DNA from: Spodoptera frugiperda
Taxonomy: Eukaryota > Arthropoda > Insecta > Lepidoptera > Noctuidae
Reading direction: 5' to 3'
DNA: 64,000 nucleotides
Assembly (NCBI RefSeq): GCF_023101765.2
Contig: NC_064236.1
Span: 434,001 to 498,000 of the forward strand
In this document: in pieces, positions 13,095-24,774 of the stretch
Layout of the letters: every line of letters starts with the position of its first letter
Position numbering within the stretch: position 1 is the first letter of the stretch
Position numbers and translations under genes: made by a program
The notes under the pieces: model-generated
What the model was told of the DNA's origin: nothing
The model's database searches: none
Seen by the model: the letters and a program-made list of their open reading frames with translations, nothing else

Positions 13095-13894
13095 CCGTAG
13101 ATTTGCATTTGACGCTGCAGCGTCGCATCGCCTCTCATCTAAAATCTTCAATTGAACTTACATAAGTAATGTCAAAAATAATAGCTTCGGCCATAAAAGC
13201 ACATACAAGACTTGACGAAGTTGATGTTGAACACACATGAAGCTTCTAACAACAAAACTGTTTCTCAGACCACATAATAATATGTGATAATTTTCATACC
13301 TATTTATTGCACACATCTAATCCGGATCTACAGATCAATAAGATATTAATTAAATACATAAGTACTGCAATGTTTTAATTACCGAGCCATGTTCGTAATT
13401 ACTCGCGTTATCCTGTTCGAAGATAATTGGGATGTAACTCATGCGTCCCTAGTACTATTATAATAAATAAAACATCTTCATTCCGTTATAAATGGTAGGC
13501 AAATAAACATATATTAGCCTTGCATGATATATTATTTGCCAGACTGCGTTACAGGCGATCCAATGTATTCAACAGTAACCACTTATTAAATTAACCAATC
13601 TGCTACTATGGTCACCATTTAGGGGAAAAAGTGCATGATGCCACTAATTTCATGTCAAATTATGTAAGGTTACTACTTTATTTTTTTATGATGAGGAAGC
13701 CATCAAAATGTGTCTTCTTAAAGGCGAAAGATCAGGGATTGTGTGACAGTTACCCCTTTAAAAACCATCACGATTACTTAAATTAGGACTCCAGAGTCCA
13801 AAGCCCTCTATATCTGAACGTTAGCGGTAGTTCAAAATGTTCTTACATATCTGAATGATGTATATTTAACCAAGACCATTTCCTTTGTTCCCAG

Positions 13895-14071
13895 CACGAT
13901 AAGTACGACGTGGGCAGCGGCGAGCAGTTCGACGACCTAGTAGGATTAATAGAGCACTTCAGGTTGTACCCCATGATTGAGACCTCTGGAGACGTGCTGC
14001 GACTCCTGCAGCCGGTCAGCGGCACCCGGCTCCGGGCGCATGATATCGACCGCAAGGTGCAGGAAATGCAG
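13895..14071 (+). CDS. csw: csw exon: C-terminal SH2 domain
   Basis: Fifty-nine codons between a pyrimidine-rich acceptor (tttgttcccag) and the donor GTAAGA, phase 0 at both ends. It encodes the second half of the C-SH2 domain: KYDVGSGEQFDDL, then LIEHFRLYPMIETSG, a close match to the SHP2 segment that follows the FLVR strand. The conserved Arg that binds phosphotyrosine would be in the preceding exon, which I could not find in the 13.9 kb upstream. This is the leftmost csw exon I can support. Confidence 0.92.
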
Positions 14072-17000
14072 GTAAGAAGGCGTTTGCCTGGATCAGGAGC
14101 CCTGGTTCTTCATCTCGCCAATCTCCCCTATCGCCAGATCGTTAATCCTCAAGTTCCTATCATTGACTTATGACTCCTCTAGTGTTGCGGGTGTCCATGG
14201 ACTGTCTACTTATTTGCCAGTAACAATGACCTCCACGAAAATTAGGTAGTTTAGGTCATACATTTGAATATCAATATACATAGGAATGTCACGGACATTA
14301 CTTTAGGCTCTTTTATCATATTTATTTTCATAACACACCCCTATGATTAAATACAAACAGATTAAGACTTGTCTTGACTATATACATTATTTTAACTTCA
14401 ATATATTATATATATTCATTCTTTCTTTCTCTCTCTGGATCCATCTTGATTAACTAAAGCCAGTGTCAAAAATATGTCCGGTGTAAGTAGGTTTTATATT
14501 AGCTTTTTGATAAAAAATGTTAAGAAAAATACCTAAAAACATAATTTAATATGACGCGTAATTATAATTTTACTAGCTAACAATAAAACAGTTAACTATC
14601 TAGATGTTCTTGTAATTGATAGTTTGTGTCGTCGTGTCTGGTATCAGCGAGTTCAGTTTAATATTTGTTTTATTACTAGAAATATAACTGACCATGCATT
14701 AATAAGAATATAATACGCAGTACACTGTGGTCTGTCTTGCTTGCGTCTGCGTCGGTAGAATGGTCATTACATAACCGAATACTGTGGCTGGGAGGGAGAC
14801 AAAGTGGGCACGACACAAAGGCTTTGTACATGTAGGATAGCATTGTCCCTGGCAGGCTGCATGTGCCCACCGACCTGAATTACCTTGATTGCCTGTATCC
14901 TACATGAAGTTGTCATTCAGAGTGAATGCAATCATCATGCCATGCGCTGACAGCGAGCTTTATTGTTTCTCTGACAACTGATTGAATAAAACATGCCCTG
15001 CTTAAGATGCAACCTATAGGCACGTGTAGAACAACCTGCGCAGGAGTTGATAGGCAATTTAAAAAATGCGCACCGTTTTTGTGTTGCGTTTGCGCATTAT
15101 GTATAACATGCCACCGGCGCTTGAGCAACCCGGTGGGGAATTGACATTTTCATTATGACTTATGATTTACTTTTATTGTCTGGCGTAAACGAGGCAATAA
15201 ATGCTTTAATTGTTCGTAATGTATTTATTAATTTTATTATGAATGAACAATGGTAGTGCTAGTTGCTAGTCGGTTTTGTGTTCTTTTGTTTAAAATGGGG
15301 AGTTGCATATTTTTGTGGTTACCTATATATAGAATGAAACTTGCGTGATGTATCAGTCGACTTTAGGTTAGCTAGTTGAGAACATTATTTTTAATTTATA
15401 TTCAATTGAGAAAATTCGTTTATACTTAGGTATAATCTATCTAATCTAATCTAATGAAATCCATCATTTTATAATAAATGTCCATCTTGGAAGGTTTCAT
15501 ATTTTCAATTATAGTTTCAATTTATTATAGGCTCGGGAATCTTGAATAATCCTGTTGTTTGTTGTTGTTCCTCATATAGTTTGTTTTTTCATGTGTGATG
15601 TGTCGTTGTTTCCAGGAGATTGAAGACTACCAGAAGCTGGACAGCAAATGCGGGTTTGATGGAGAGTTCCAGTCGCTGAAGATGTTGGAGGATCGGCACG
15701 TGTTCACAAACTTTGAGGGCACCAGACCAGAAAACGCGCCCAAGAACCGATACAGAAATATATTACCATGTAAGTGTAGTGTTTAACCTGCTTTGTACAG
15801 ATATCTGTAGTGAGGACTTTGTAATATAATTATGATTGATCGGGGGGATTTAAACTACATCCGTGTTAAGACTACTAGGGACAAACGTATTGTATTGAAG
15901 TGCCAAAAATGAGAAGTGGAAAAGAAGTTTGTTTCACTTGCGATCAACAAACTTCACGATAAACAAAAGTTCCTTTACTCTACCTACCTTGCCGGTTTAC
16001 AAAATTTCCTTAAACATTTTTTTTGTGTCTTTTATATTATAATGTGTTTGTTTGTCCCTACATCTTGTACCATCTTGATTCCCAGATGACCAGACGCGTG
16101 TGGTTCTCCGTCGGCGAGACAATAGGCCGGAGTCAGACTACATCAACGCGAGCTATGTCAGATCCTCGAGGCTCAGCGACTCCTCCTCCTCCGTGCAGTC
16201 CTCCAATGAAAGCCTGGACAGTGTTCAATGTGAGTCATTCACGATAATCAAGTATTTGTATGTTGAACACCATAGGGAGCAAAAGTGACCGGTGCTAGAA
16301 AACAAATTAGCCTTCAACAGTTTGGTCGGTAGTCATAGGGTTGAATAAAGTCGTGTTAGTTATAGTAATGCCGTGTAAATGACCTGCGATCAACTGATTA
16401 GATTATTGTGATCTTCTTATAATCTTTCTGGGATTCGATTTTATCTCAAAGAGCAGAATATTTAACGTACGATAACGTAACATACGAGATATGATTGTAC
16501 TATGACATTTGTTAGAAAAGCTACTTCATTTAATTGGATAACAAGTTCTTCGTGGTTAGCTCCAATCCGCTAGTACATGTCATTCTGCAGAGAGAGGAAA
16601 CTTCCAGTCACAAATTCGATTGCCTACATTCAATATGAACCTACAAGCCTCGATAGATACCAATTAGGTATAATTTAGACGTAAATCTCTGACAATAATG
16701 ATCACCGGTATACCTTGGTACTTTAACTAATGTAATAAGCAATCGCTTGATTACCTTGCTGTTTAAAGGGCCATTGAAATATCGTAATGTAATTTCTTGA
16801 AGGAGAATTTTATAAAAATGTGTACATAAGTAGCCTACTACTAGTAACAAACAAACTGAAGTATGGTCTGGTGATTAACGGTCTCCGTAATCCAAAGCAC
16901 AGTCGCTACTCCAAAAGCATCACATGTGTGATGCGGATCTTGTAGGAATCAATCGATTCCTGAGAGGGTTCGAAAATGATGATATAATTAAACTGACTTT

Positions 17001-20000
17001 ACAACATTACATCATCATTTCACATTGGCATTCCGTGAAACAACAATAGGTACTTTTATAGTCGTGTCTGTGAACTTCACTTATAAAATATTCAGACTCT
17101 ACTGTTTTCGTATATTAGAATTGTAGTGAAATCTATAGACTTATAATCTTCCTAGATTAGTAATTTCATTTCGATGACACTATCTAATTAAGATGATTAT
17201 CAAGAAAATACCCTACTTCGATAGTACCTGGTGGGAAAAATCCCCTAGTCCTTAGTGCGTCATATGTTTATTGATGCCTAGTAGGTACCTATGTACATAT
17301 ATTATGGAAATTCGGTAACCGAACGCCAGACTGATCGATCCGTGACTAGAATTTCTGAGGGACAAGGAAAACATCTTGTTCTTTTGGCCATAAACGCACA
17401 CGTCATAAACTCCAAAGAATATTAATGACAATGTAATACAATGACAGTGTCATTAAAATTTCGCACGTATTTGCGGTTTTTGCTGATTTGAATGTACGTA
17501 TGTGTAGTTTTGATAGTAGACTGGTTTTGTTTATATCAATTGTCTACCGTATTTAGCTTTTTTTCGAGGGTAAATCATTCAACTCGCGTCTTGTGTGAGA
17601 CGGGAGGAAGTGTCAGACTCTTACTTACTGACTAAAAACCACCCCGTTCCCACTCCTACTATACGAGAAACTCATAGCGAAGAACTATGTTTAAAATAAG
17701 TAATAAAATATCTAGGTCGATCCATTTCTTATTTCAACAAAAAAATTAATAGCCTAATTTTTCTACCATTTCAGCTCTGATCCTGAACAGTGAATCGAAG
17801 AAGGCGCCACCTTTAGTTTCCAAGTCCCTCTCAGACGAGGCTTTGAGAGAAGTGAAAAAATGTTTAAAACTGGACAAAATTAATGGCAACCTTTGCCGTG
17901 ACGTAACAGGTAATAAGTTATATAACTTTTTCGGTAATAACGACACAATGTGTCGTGATATGTTGCGATAAAATTACTCAACCAATTTTTTTAACATTAT
18001 CTGTGAATTTGTATGTATTTCATTTGTGCGCTAGAAAAATATGAGTAGAAAATATCTTATAACGTAATAAAACTACATCAAACAAGACAAGATTAAAAAA
18101 TGATATATTATGTGAAATGACGAAAAATTGAACATTTCCTTTATAATTTCAGTAAAAGACAAGACGTATATAGCTGCCCAAGGCTGTCTCTCCAACACGA
18201 AGGACGACTTCTGGCGCATGATCTGGCAGGAGGACGTCCGGGTGATAGCTATGATCACTAACGAAGTGGAAAATGGCAAGGTACGTGTCAATGGATTCTA
18301 CCATGAAACAGAATAGAAAGGCTTTGCCACAAATCACTTGATGGCAAGCAAGAAGCCCCGTAGAATGGACATTATATGAGACACCAAAAGAATGACACGT
18401 CCAATGTTAGATTATATGGCCTGGATAAACCCTCTTGTGTAGAGCACAAGAGGGTTTGTCACAATCTCTACGCTTTACAAGCAAGTTAGATATAACTACG
18501 TAAAATGTTGAGGTGTATCAGAGAGCGCTGCTGTCCGGTTTCTGTTAATAATTGGTATTAGTAGTCACCAGGCCTTGGCCTTATTGGCTGCTTCTTACGT
18601 TACCCGCGACAAGAGGGAGTCTTGGGGTGTAGGGTACTGTTTTATTAACTAAACGACGTTACCATGACAATATTTCTTTTGCAGAAAAAGTGCGAAAGGT
18701 ATTGGCCGTTGTCTGGCCACGAGGAGCGATTCGATGGTCTCACAGTGAAGTCTATCTCGGAGACGCATTATGAAGAGTACCTACTTCGGGAGTTTGATGT
18801 CAGCGACGACAAGAGCTGTCGAACTGTCTTCCAATACCAGTTCACTGTGAGTACTTGGTGTTGTATTTTACTCCATTTATTCTTTTTGAAGTGGATTTTG
18901 ACGTAGTGACTTGCCTATGTCTTGATTGAACTCGTATCTGGTAAATGTTAAATGATTTAAGGTTCTTAAAGGGCAATTTGCCTGCAATATAATAGGTGCA
19001 ACCAGCAACACTAGCCGTCAACGTTGATCTGTCTCGGACATTTGATGTGGTCGTTTGCACGATTAGTTACCAACAGTGTAGGGAAGCTTAATAATAATAT
19101 TGGGCACTACAAAGTGCCGTCTGTCTTCTTTTTATTATGATAATAGTTAAACCATAATTCATAATGAATACAATATGTTTCAAGGCTTGGCCCGACCACG
19201 GCACTCCCGGCGACCCTGACGGAGTGCTGTCCTTCATAGATGACATTAACCGGAGAATGATCAAAAATTCCCAAGAAGCTGACGCTCCCGAACAGGTAGA
19301 TATATACTCTCTTCTTATGTTTAATTCATTATATATAATGTTACATTTTCTAAAGTTCTTACATCACTTTAACTGACTGGTTAGAATAAACATTATTAGT
19401 TTAAAAGAACATTTCCAAAATTTTTAGCGACAGCATTTTATTAGAAACAAATGCAACTGCAATAGTTCTTAATGGTATTTGAAATGAATGACCTTTTACA
19501 ATTTTGTCAAATTCTGCAAAGTCCTCTAACTCCCTTATATTTTACTGCTGTGCTGCCCTTTAAGTCAGATGCTAAAGTATCAAGCCTAACGTTTCAGAAC
19601 ATCCTGTGCGTGCACTGCTCCGCTGGCGTCGGCAGGACGGGCACGTTCATAGTCCTGGACATGCTAATCGATAGGATAAAGACATCTGGTGAGACTCCAC
19701 ACTGTATTCAAGCAATGTGCTTCTTATTTCCTTCTCTATTTTAATGTGCTCGGCTCGTGCGAATGTTGTAAGTTTGCTTGCTATTGCTGCTCGTCTATCT
19801 TTTCATTTGCTCTGTATGCGAATCATTCATTTGATTTTGTGATATGCTTTTGTTCAATGGCGATTGTTCTCAAATATAAACATAGATGTCGTGTTTCATA
19901 GTCTTATGTAGAATTCTTATTTTTAGGATTCAATTGTGATATTGATGTCCATTCCACGGTGAAGCTGGTGAGGGCACAGCGCAACGGTATGGTGCAGAAC

Positions 20001-21170
20001 AAGATGCAGTACAGGTTCATTTACCTGGCGCTACAGGAGTATATTGATGGAAGGAACATCAAAATGAGAAAAAAGGTACGTACATGTTGGCTGCTAACAT
20101 GATTTTAACGCCCGGTGTACATAAACTTAAGTTTCCTAAGTGGAAGTCAACCGGTAGCTTTTCGCTATACCGCATGACAAACTAATGATTACCTAGTCAT
20201 TGATGTATAACATCAATGCCTATAATGTAAAATGTTCTTGTATTTCTGTATGTTTATGATTGACGAGTGTATTTTTCCAAGCAGATGCGGGTGAATGTGA
20301 ATATATTGTGCGGAGCGACTGACCGCTTGACTTCCTCGACTCAGTTGGTTGAGATACCGATTTCATAAGGTTAGACTCGTTGTGATAGTATTTTGGTCCT
20401 AGCTTGTGAACATCACCAAAGATGACTCCTTTGAAAATATAAAAATGTACCTATCCAATTGTTTTACCTTCTTTCTTCATATTTTCCGCCTTTTCCCAGT
20501 TAGTCTTCGTGTTGGCACTTCTCTTCATTTTATTTAATTTCGTATTGTTTTGCAATGATGTAGGTTCGGGAGCAATGAATGAGACGTGTTGATCTTATGA
20601 ATATCTTTAATTGACTAAACTTATATGACTAACTTACACTACTTATGGGCGCGAGGTGTCACACACACTACAGTTTTGTAAAAATCTCTTTTCTTTACCT
20701 CTCTGTTTTCTTTTGAAAGGAGACTCCAACCATACTTACCTATTGGAATAAAGTTATGATTTATGTTCTACGAAACATTGCCTTACATTGCATTTCTTTA
20801 AATTTTCGCCTAAAAATATTCTTGACTTGTATAGTGTTTGCCAAAGTTGCTAAAGGTCATCTGTTACTTGTGACCTGCATTTCAGGCAAATAGGTTCAGT
20901 GGTTTGGATGATGGAAAGTTCCGCGGTTTTAATGCATAGTCCTTATTCTCGAGATAAAACAAAACTATCCTATGTCCTTTTTCTGGTTGAAAACTATTGT
21001 ACCTTACCATTTCGCTACCAATTTTCAGCCTATACATACAGCTGTTTTTGAGTTAAATACGAATATTATAGTGTTGCTAACACGGCTTTCTTATTGTTTG
21101 AGTTTAAATGTAACAGCTGTGTGAATTAATGTTTTTTTTTCTTTTATAGGTTTACACGTCAGACGCGTGA
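13895..21170 (+). CDS. csw: Corkscrew / SHP2-type non-receptor tyrosine phosphatase, 3' part (10 exons, 423 residues)
   Basis: Cytoplasmic protein tyrosine phosphatase that, in flies and vertebrates, binds activated receptor tyrosine kinases through SH2 domains and promotes Ras/MAPK signalling. Exons: 13895-14071, 15616-15769, 16086-16229, 17775-17909, 18153-18280, 18685-18846, 19185-19295, 19598-19688, 19927-20075, 21150-21170. All have AG/GT borders and matching phases; 1272 bases give 423 residues plus stop. Seen in order (partial-protein numbering): the C-SH2 domain from its KYDVG motif (1-59); the phosphotyrosine loop KNRYRNILP; the WPD loop (Asp304); the P-loop VHCSAGVGRTG (nucleophile Cys344, Arg350); and the Q-loop RNGMVQNKMQY (Gln391, Gln395). 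Between DYINASYVR and TYIAAQGC there is a Ser/Lys-rich insertion of about 50 residues relative to vertebrate SHP2. An insertion at this place is characteristic of Corkscrew. The N-SH2 domain and start codon are missing, presumably to the left. A polyadenylation signal AATAAA lies at 21314. Confidence 0.95.
14180..14228 (-). repeat. Dispersed repeat, family C fragment in a csw intron
   Basis: The + strand reads GTTGCGGGTGTCCATGGAC, then GTCTACTTATTTGCCAGTAA; reversed, this matches the CCATGGACACCCGCAAC core of family C. It lies about 110 bases after the C-SH2 exon. Confidence 0.45.
16086..16229 (+). CDS. csw: csw exon: start of PTP domain and first half of the Ser-rich insertion
   Basis: Phase 1 at both ends, 144 bases. 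It completes the Tyr of the NILPYDQTRVVL segment, runs through SDYINASYV, and then turns into a Ser-rich stretch (SDSSSSVQSSNESLDS) with no counterpart in vertebrate SHP2. The switch from conserved catalytic sequence to insertion therefore happens inside this exon, not at an intron. Confidence 0.9.
17590..17670 (+). repeat. Dispersed repeat, family A fragment in a csw intron
   Basis: GAGACGGGAGGAAGTGTCAG, ACTCTTACTTACTGACTAAA, AACCACCCCGTTCCCACTCC match the central part of family A. The fragment ends about 100 bases before the csw insertion exon at 17775. A second short piece (reverse orientation, GTCAGTAAGAGACTGACAGT) lies at 11878-11925. Confidence 0.65.
17775..17909 (+). CDS. csw: csw symmetric exon: second half of the PTP-domain insertion
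   Basis: 135 bases, phase 1 at both ends, acceptor ctaccatttcag, donor GTAATA. It encodes a Lys/Ser-rich segment (SKSLSDEALREVKKCLKL and flanks, two Cys) that is entirely insertion. Because the length is a multiple of three and the phases match, skipping it would keep the frame and give a phosphatase loop closer to vertebrate SHP2. It lies in a long intron interval (1.5 kb upstream, 0.24 kb downstream). Confidence 0.85.
18427..18457. repeat. Perfect 13-base hairpin in a csw intron
   Basis: AAACCCTCTTGTG pairs exactly with its reverse complement across the loop TAGAG. It lies 150 bases after the exon ending at 18280. Confidence 0.85.
18518..18642 (+). repeat. Dispersed repeat, family B copy in a csw intron
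   Basis: GTATCAGAGAGCGCTGCTGT, CCGGTTTCTGTTAATAATTG, GCTGCTTCTTACGTTACCCG and CGACAAGAGGGAGTCTTGGG follow the same order as the copy at 12480. It ends about 40 bases before the exon at 18685. Confidence 0.6.
19598..19688 (+). CDS. csw: csw exon: catalytic P-loop
   Basis: Ninety-one bases, acceptor aacgtttcag, donor GTGAGA. It encodes VHCSAGVGRTGTFIVLDMLI, the full CX5R catalytic signature with intact nucleophilic Cys and the phosphate-binding Arg, so this copy should be an active enzyme. It follows the WPD-loop exon at 19185-19295 in frame. Confidence 0.95.
20285..20368 (+). CDS. csw: Possible alternative last exon of csw
   Basis: The exon ending at 20075 finishes in phase 0 (KMRKK). About 210 bases on, a good acceptor (gtgtatttttccaagcag) opens a 27-codon frame beginning MRVNVNILCGATDRL and ending in TAA. 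AATAAA follows at 20747. Splicing here instead of to 21150 would replace the six-residue tail VYTSDA with 27 residues. Seen: acceptor, phase match, stop, poly(A) signal. Inference: that it is used. It may be a chance frame, since 27 codons is short. Confidence 0.4.
   Translation: MRVNVNILCGATDRLTSSTQLVEIPIS
20895..21080. repeat. Repeat fragment in the last csw intron
   Basis: AACTATCCTATGTCCTTTTT, CTGGTTGAAAACTATTGTAC and CACCATTT-like text resemble the body of the same class of moth repeat as at 7838. A related scrap (CATCCAAATTTCATCCCGAT, CCTTTCAGCTATTTTAATGT) is at 48365-48415. Confidence 0.45.
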
Positions 21171-21313
21171 ATGAAGAAACGACCAAAGTTGAATGATATT
21201 TTAGTTTTAGTGATCATAGCTATTTATAATTTAATTGTTAGTTGTAGGTACTAATGTCCATGGAACCATGTATCCAGTCAGTCATTATAATTTCATATTT
21301 AAGACTTTCTTTC

Positions 21314-21319
21314 AATAAA
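21314..21319 (+). terminator. csw polyadenylation signal
   Basis: Canonical AATAAA, 144 bases after the csw stop at 21168-21170, followed by a GT-rich stretch (gtctgtgtatg) suited to cleavage-factor binding. Confidence 0.6.
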
Positions 21320-22981
21320 TGTCTGTGTATGAATGGGAAATGGTTTTATTCAGCTACCTTATAAACCCTATTCCATATGCATCCAATATGCATGTTTTTG
21401 ATTTGAATTTGCATTAGTGGATGTCAGGTTCGATCCCTGAGTCTGCTTTGAGCTCAGTAATCATAGTGACTTTCTTCTAACCAAATTAAACTTAAAATAA
21501 AATTCCTGAACTACGGTGATACGATAAAGCGCCATCCTAATGTGACGTAGCGCAGTACTTACGCCAGTAAATGTAGTGCAGGGCGCAAAATACAGATGTC
21601 GCTGTTCTTAATTATAAACGACAAAATACAGACGGTGGCCGACGAAATATTATTTTTAGGCATAGCTGTATTTTATTAGAATTGGAAGTTGATGAGTAGG
21701 TATTGAATAGCTTATGGGTAATTCAAATTCTTCAACGTAAATGTTGTTTTTTGTGTCACAATTTTTTATGACATTTTTCTTACAAAGTAGTTACCAGGGG
21801 ACTTCGTAGCATAGGAGTAGGAGGGGTGTTTTGAAAAGGTATTGAACGTTTACCCACAACAAGGTTAAATTGTATCAAAATGTCAGGAAAAATAATTTAG
21901 GTAAAGTTTAAAAAGATAGTCTAGCAGCTTTTAAGCTTTGTAGTGTAGGTGTGTTGTGGAAAAATAATGATATTACTTTTTAATATGTAAGGTGGTTAAG
22001 GTAATCTAGTAAGAAATAAAACCCAATGAACCTTTCTTTATTTATTTCACATTAAAACATTGTCAAGCTATCTTGATTTAACTATTACACAATTAACATG
22101 ATTTTTTTAAAACTAAACAAATCGTACTTTATCATAATTAATTATAATAACAATAGATCATCATAAGTTTGCTTTAAGCTAAAATCATTCGCAGATAACA
22201 TTCATAATCTACAAAAGATTTAAATTAATATAAATAGCTATAAAACATGTCAAAGTTTTTTTTCTTAAACATCATCAAAAATGGGTAAATGAACTAAGTA
22301 AAAATACTAGAAAAATACTTACAAATGTAAAAAGAAGCAATGATTTGGCACGTTACCGTAAATTAAATGAAAATATAATGAAACAAAGACAATTCCTTAA
22401 TGTCCTATTTAATCATAGATACGTTTACAATGACTAAGCTTATTTTTCGAAATTTTAATTCAGTGTTCAAAATTCACTTTAAGGATTTTACTAGTGCGCT
22501 TGGTATCGAATATCTGACGTAGGTGTTTCAAAACTTCGCGATTTATTTATTTTTAAATGTTGACCATTAATTACATCGAGAACTTGAATGTTCAGCTGTG
22601 GATATTATGTATTTCAGCTGTTGATGGGTCTGGGTCATTTGTAAAACTAATTTGCCACACGATTTTTAAGGCATTTCACATTGCCCCATCGAGTCGATTG
22701 CTATTTTTCGAACCAAGCACGCTCTTAAAATCCTAAAAATATATTTTCAACACCTATAATATTTTTCTACACAATATTTTCTTCTATTTCAATGCATTTG
22801 AAGTATAGTGATTTATTTAGGCTCAAAAAGCGTAAAATTATAAACAATATACATATAAACAGTAGTTTTTTTTAGTTTTTGTAAGAAAACGTCTTGCAAA
22901 GTTACCAGTGCTTGTATTTATGTGATATTTGCAACGAACTTTGGAAAAGCGCGAAGATTTATTAAGAATGAGTGATATATA

Positions 22982-23284
22982 CAGGGTGACTGGATTTGGA
23001 CACGACATACGTAGGAGTACATTAACAAATGACAGTTTAAGGTTTTCAGTTTAGGAGACACATTTGTAAATTTGTATATAATTGATTTTGTAATCACAAA
23101 TTTTACGTGAAAACGTTGGTAGTTTCAGTTTTTTCTTTATTTTAGTGCTTTTTAAAGTATTAATTTTTTGCAGTCATAATCTATAGATGTAAAATTTAAT
23201 TTTTCCCTAATCCGACAGAATAACTGCTAAAATAACTTCCATTAACGAGAATTTGCTACGACAGGTCCAAATCCAGACACCGTG
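22982..23284. mobile_element. MITE with TA target duplication (Tc1/mariner type)
   Basis: The left end CAGGGTGACTGGATTTGGAC is mirrored at the right end; the reverse complement there reads CACGGTGTCTGGATTTGGAC, two mismatches in 20. Both ends are flanked by TA, the target-site duplication of Tc1/mariner elements. The 303 bases between hold no coding frame, so it is a non-autonomous derivative. It lies in the gap between the 3' ends of csw and the SRCIN1-like gene. Confidence 0.8.
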
Positions 23285-24170
23285 TATATCTATGACTAAA
23301 GATCTAGAACTATTACATCATTCTAATGTAGGATATAATTCGAATCTAAAAATAAGGTTATTTTATACGACAATATTCAATTTATAAGTTGTTTTCGCTA
23401 ATGTTGACAAGTATGCACATTGCACGTACATTGATAGGTTCATGTATCAACCAGTAAGTGTGACAGTCCTTACTTATCTAATATTGTTGACGGTTGCGAG
23501 TACTGAGTCGTTTGTAAAGTCGTAGCGAAGACGGTAACATACGGACATACAAATAAATATTAGTTAAGAAATTAGCCACGATATCATTATAGATTGTAGT
23601 AAAAATTCAATTCTTATGCATTTAAATTAGGTAACTTTTTCTTATCACAGTCGATTAATATATTCCAAATATACATAAATATCTTTTAATGAGCCGTCAA
23701 GAATATTAAATAGTTTCCTAATAAAAAGTAGAAGGTAGTAATTTGTATCAATATGTTATACAACAAGCAGTTCGTTGTATGAGATGGTGCGTCGAGGAAC
23801 CACATTCTACGAGGGTTTGGTGCTCCGAGCGAACAAAACGATCTATGTTTACTACTTGTTGGCACATTACCACTTAATATAGGATCCATTTGTATAGTTT
23901 TTGTACGAATCCTTGCCGATTCAATGACTTCTTTGAAATCCAGTCATGTATTGAGTACCTATACCTTTTCACTGATGTTTCATATAGAATATTAAACAAA
24001 GATCTTTTCATAAATCCGGATCGCGTACGATTCTACGACTATTAAATATCGTTGCTTACTTCCGAAACGTAGTTTATAGAGCAGGATATAAATTTTGGCA
24101 CTCGGTATACAAGGACTTAGTGTAAGTCGATAATTATAAGAAAGTTTAATCAGCTAAATTAGAGGATATA

Positions 24171-24222
24171 GGTATATATGTATATATATATAGATATATG
24201 TATATATAGGTATATATACGGA
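24171..24222. repeat. TA-rich microsatellite
   Basis: Runs of TATATA broken by G (GGTATATATGTATATATATA and similar) lie just below the GC-rich 3' untranslated region of the SRCIN1-like gene. Confidence 0.8.
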
Positions 24223-24774
24223 CAGTAGAGCTGTGAGGGTGGAACCTAGCTGCGCACAGAACGAGCCGACATCAAACATGCAGGGCAGAGCGGAGTGCAC
24301 GTGATTACTTCTAGAATGGATTATCAATACTGGCTACACATCAATATAATGATTATATAGTGTTCCTATAAGTTAATAAGTATGTTTTTTTTGTTATTTT
24401 GATAAACAATCAGTTATTCCAATATTTTAAAATATTTCATTTGCCGTTGAACTTGCTTGAAAGTCGTCGTGTTGGGAAAAAAGCATGCGGGACATAAACT
24501 TAATGACGACAGTATGAAACTAGGTAACAAATATGTAGTAGAAATTAGCAAACTTCATGTACCTAACGTAAAAAAACTTAGTACTATTAATTACTAACAA
24601 TACTATATATAAATAGGAGCCCTCGCGCATTCTGTAGTCGCAGCCTGTGCTGGCGGTCGGTGCGGGCGCCGCGGCCCACGGCGGCTTGCCGCATACTGAT
24701 AGACTCGAGACGCGACCGTCTCGTCGCAAGATGCGCGTGATCTCTTAAACAGATATGAAGCATCGACTACAAGG

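Larger units (their letters stand above)
7959..13894. other. Non-coding: region upstream of, or 5' introns of, csw
   Basis: It contains the repeats at 9246, 11172 and 12480 and the hairpin at 13051. I looked for exons encoding the N-SH2 domain (WFHG, GSFLVR) and found none, but short exons could be missed by eye. Confidence 0.6.
21320..24774. other. Gap between convergent genes, with 3' untranslated sequence
   Basis: csw ends from the left and the SRCIN1-like gene from the right, tail to tail. The stretch 24610-24774 is GC-rich, lies just after the - strand stop and is its 3' untranslated region. Poly(A)-like motifs in both orientations near 22014-22042 could serve either gene. The MITE is at 22982-23284. 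Confidence 0.6.
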
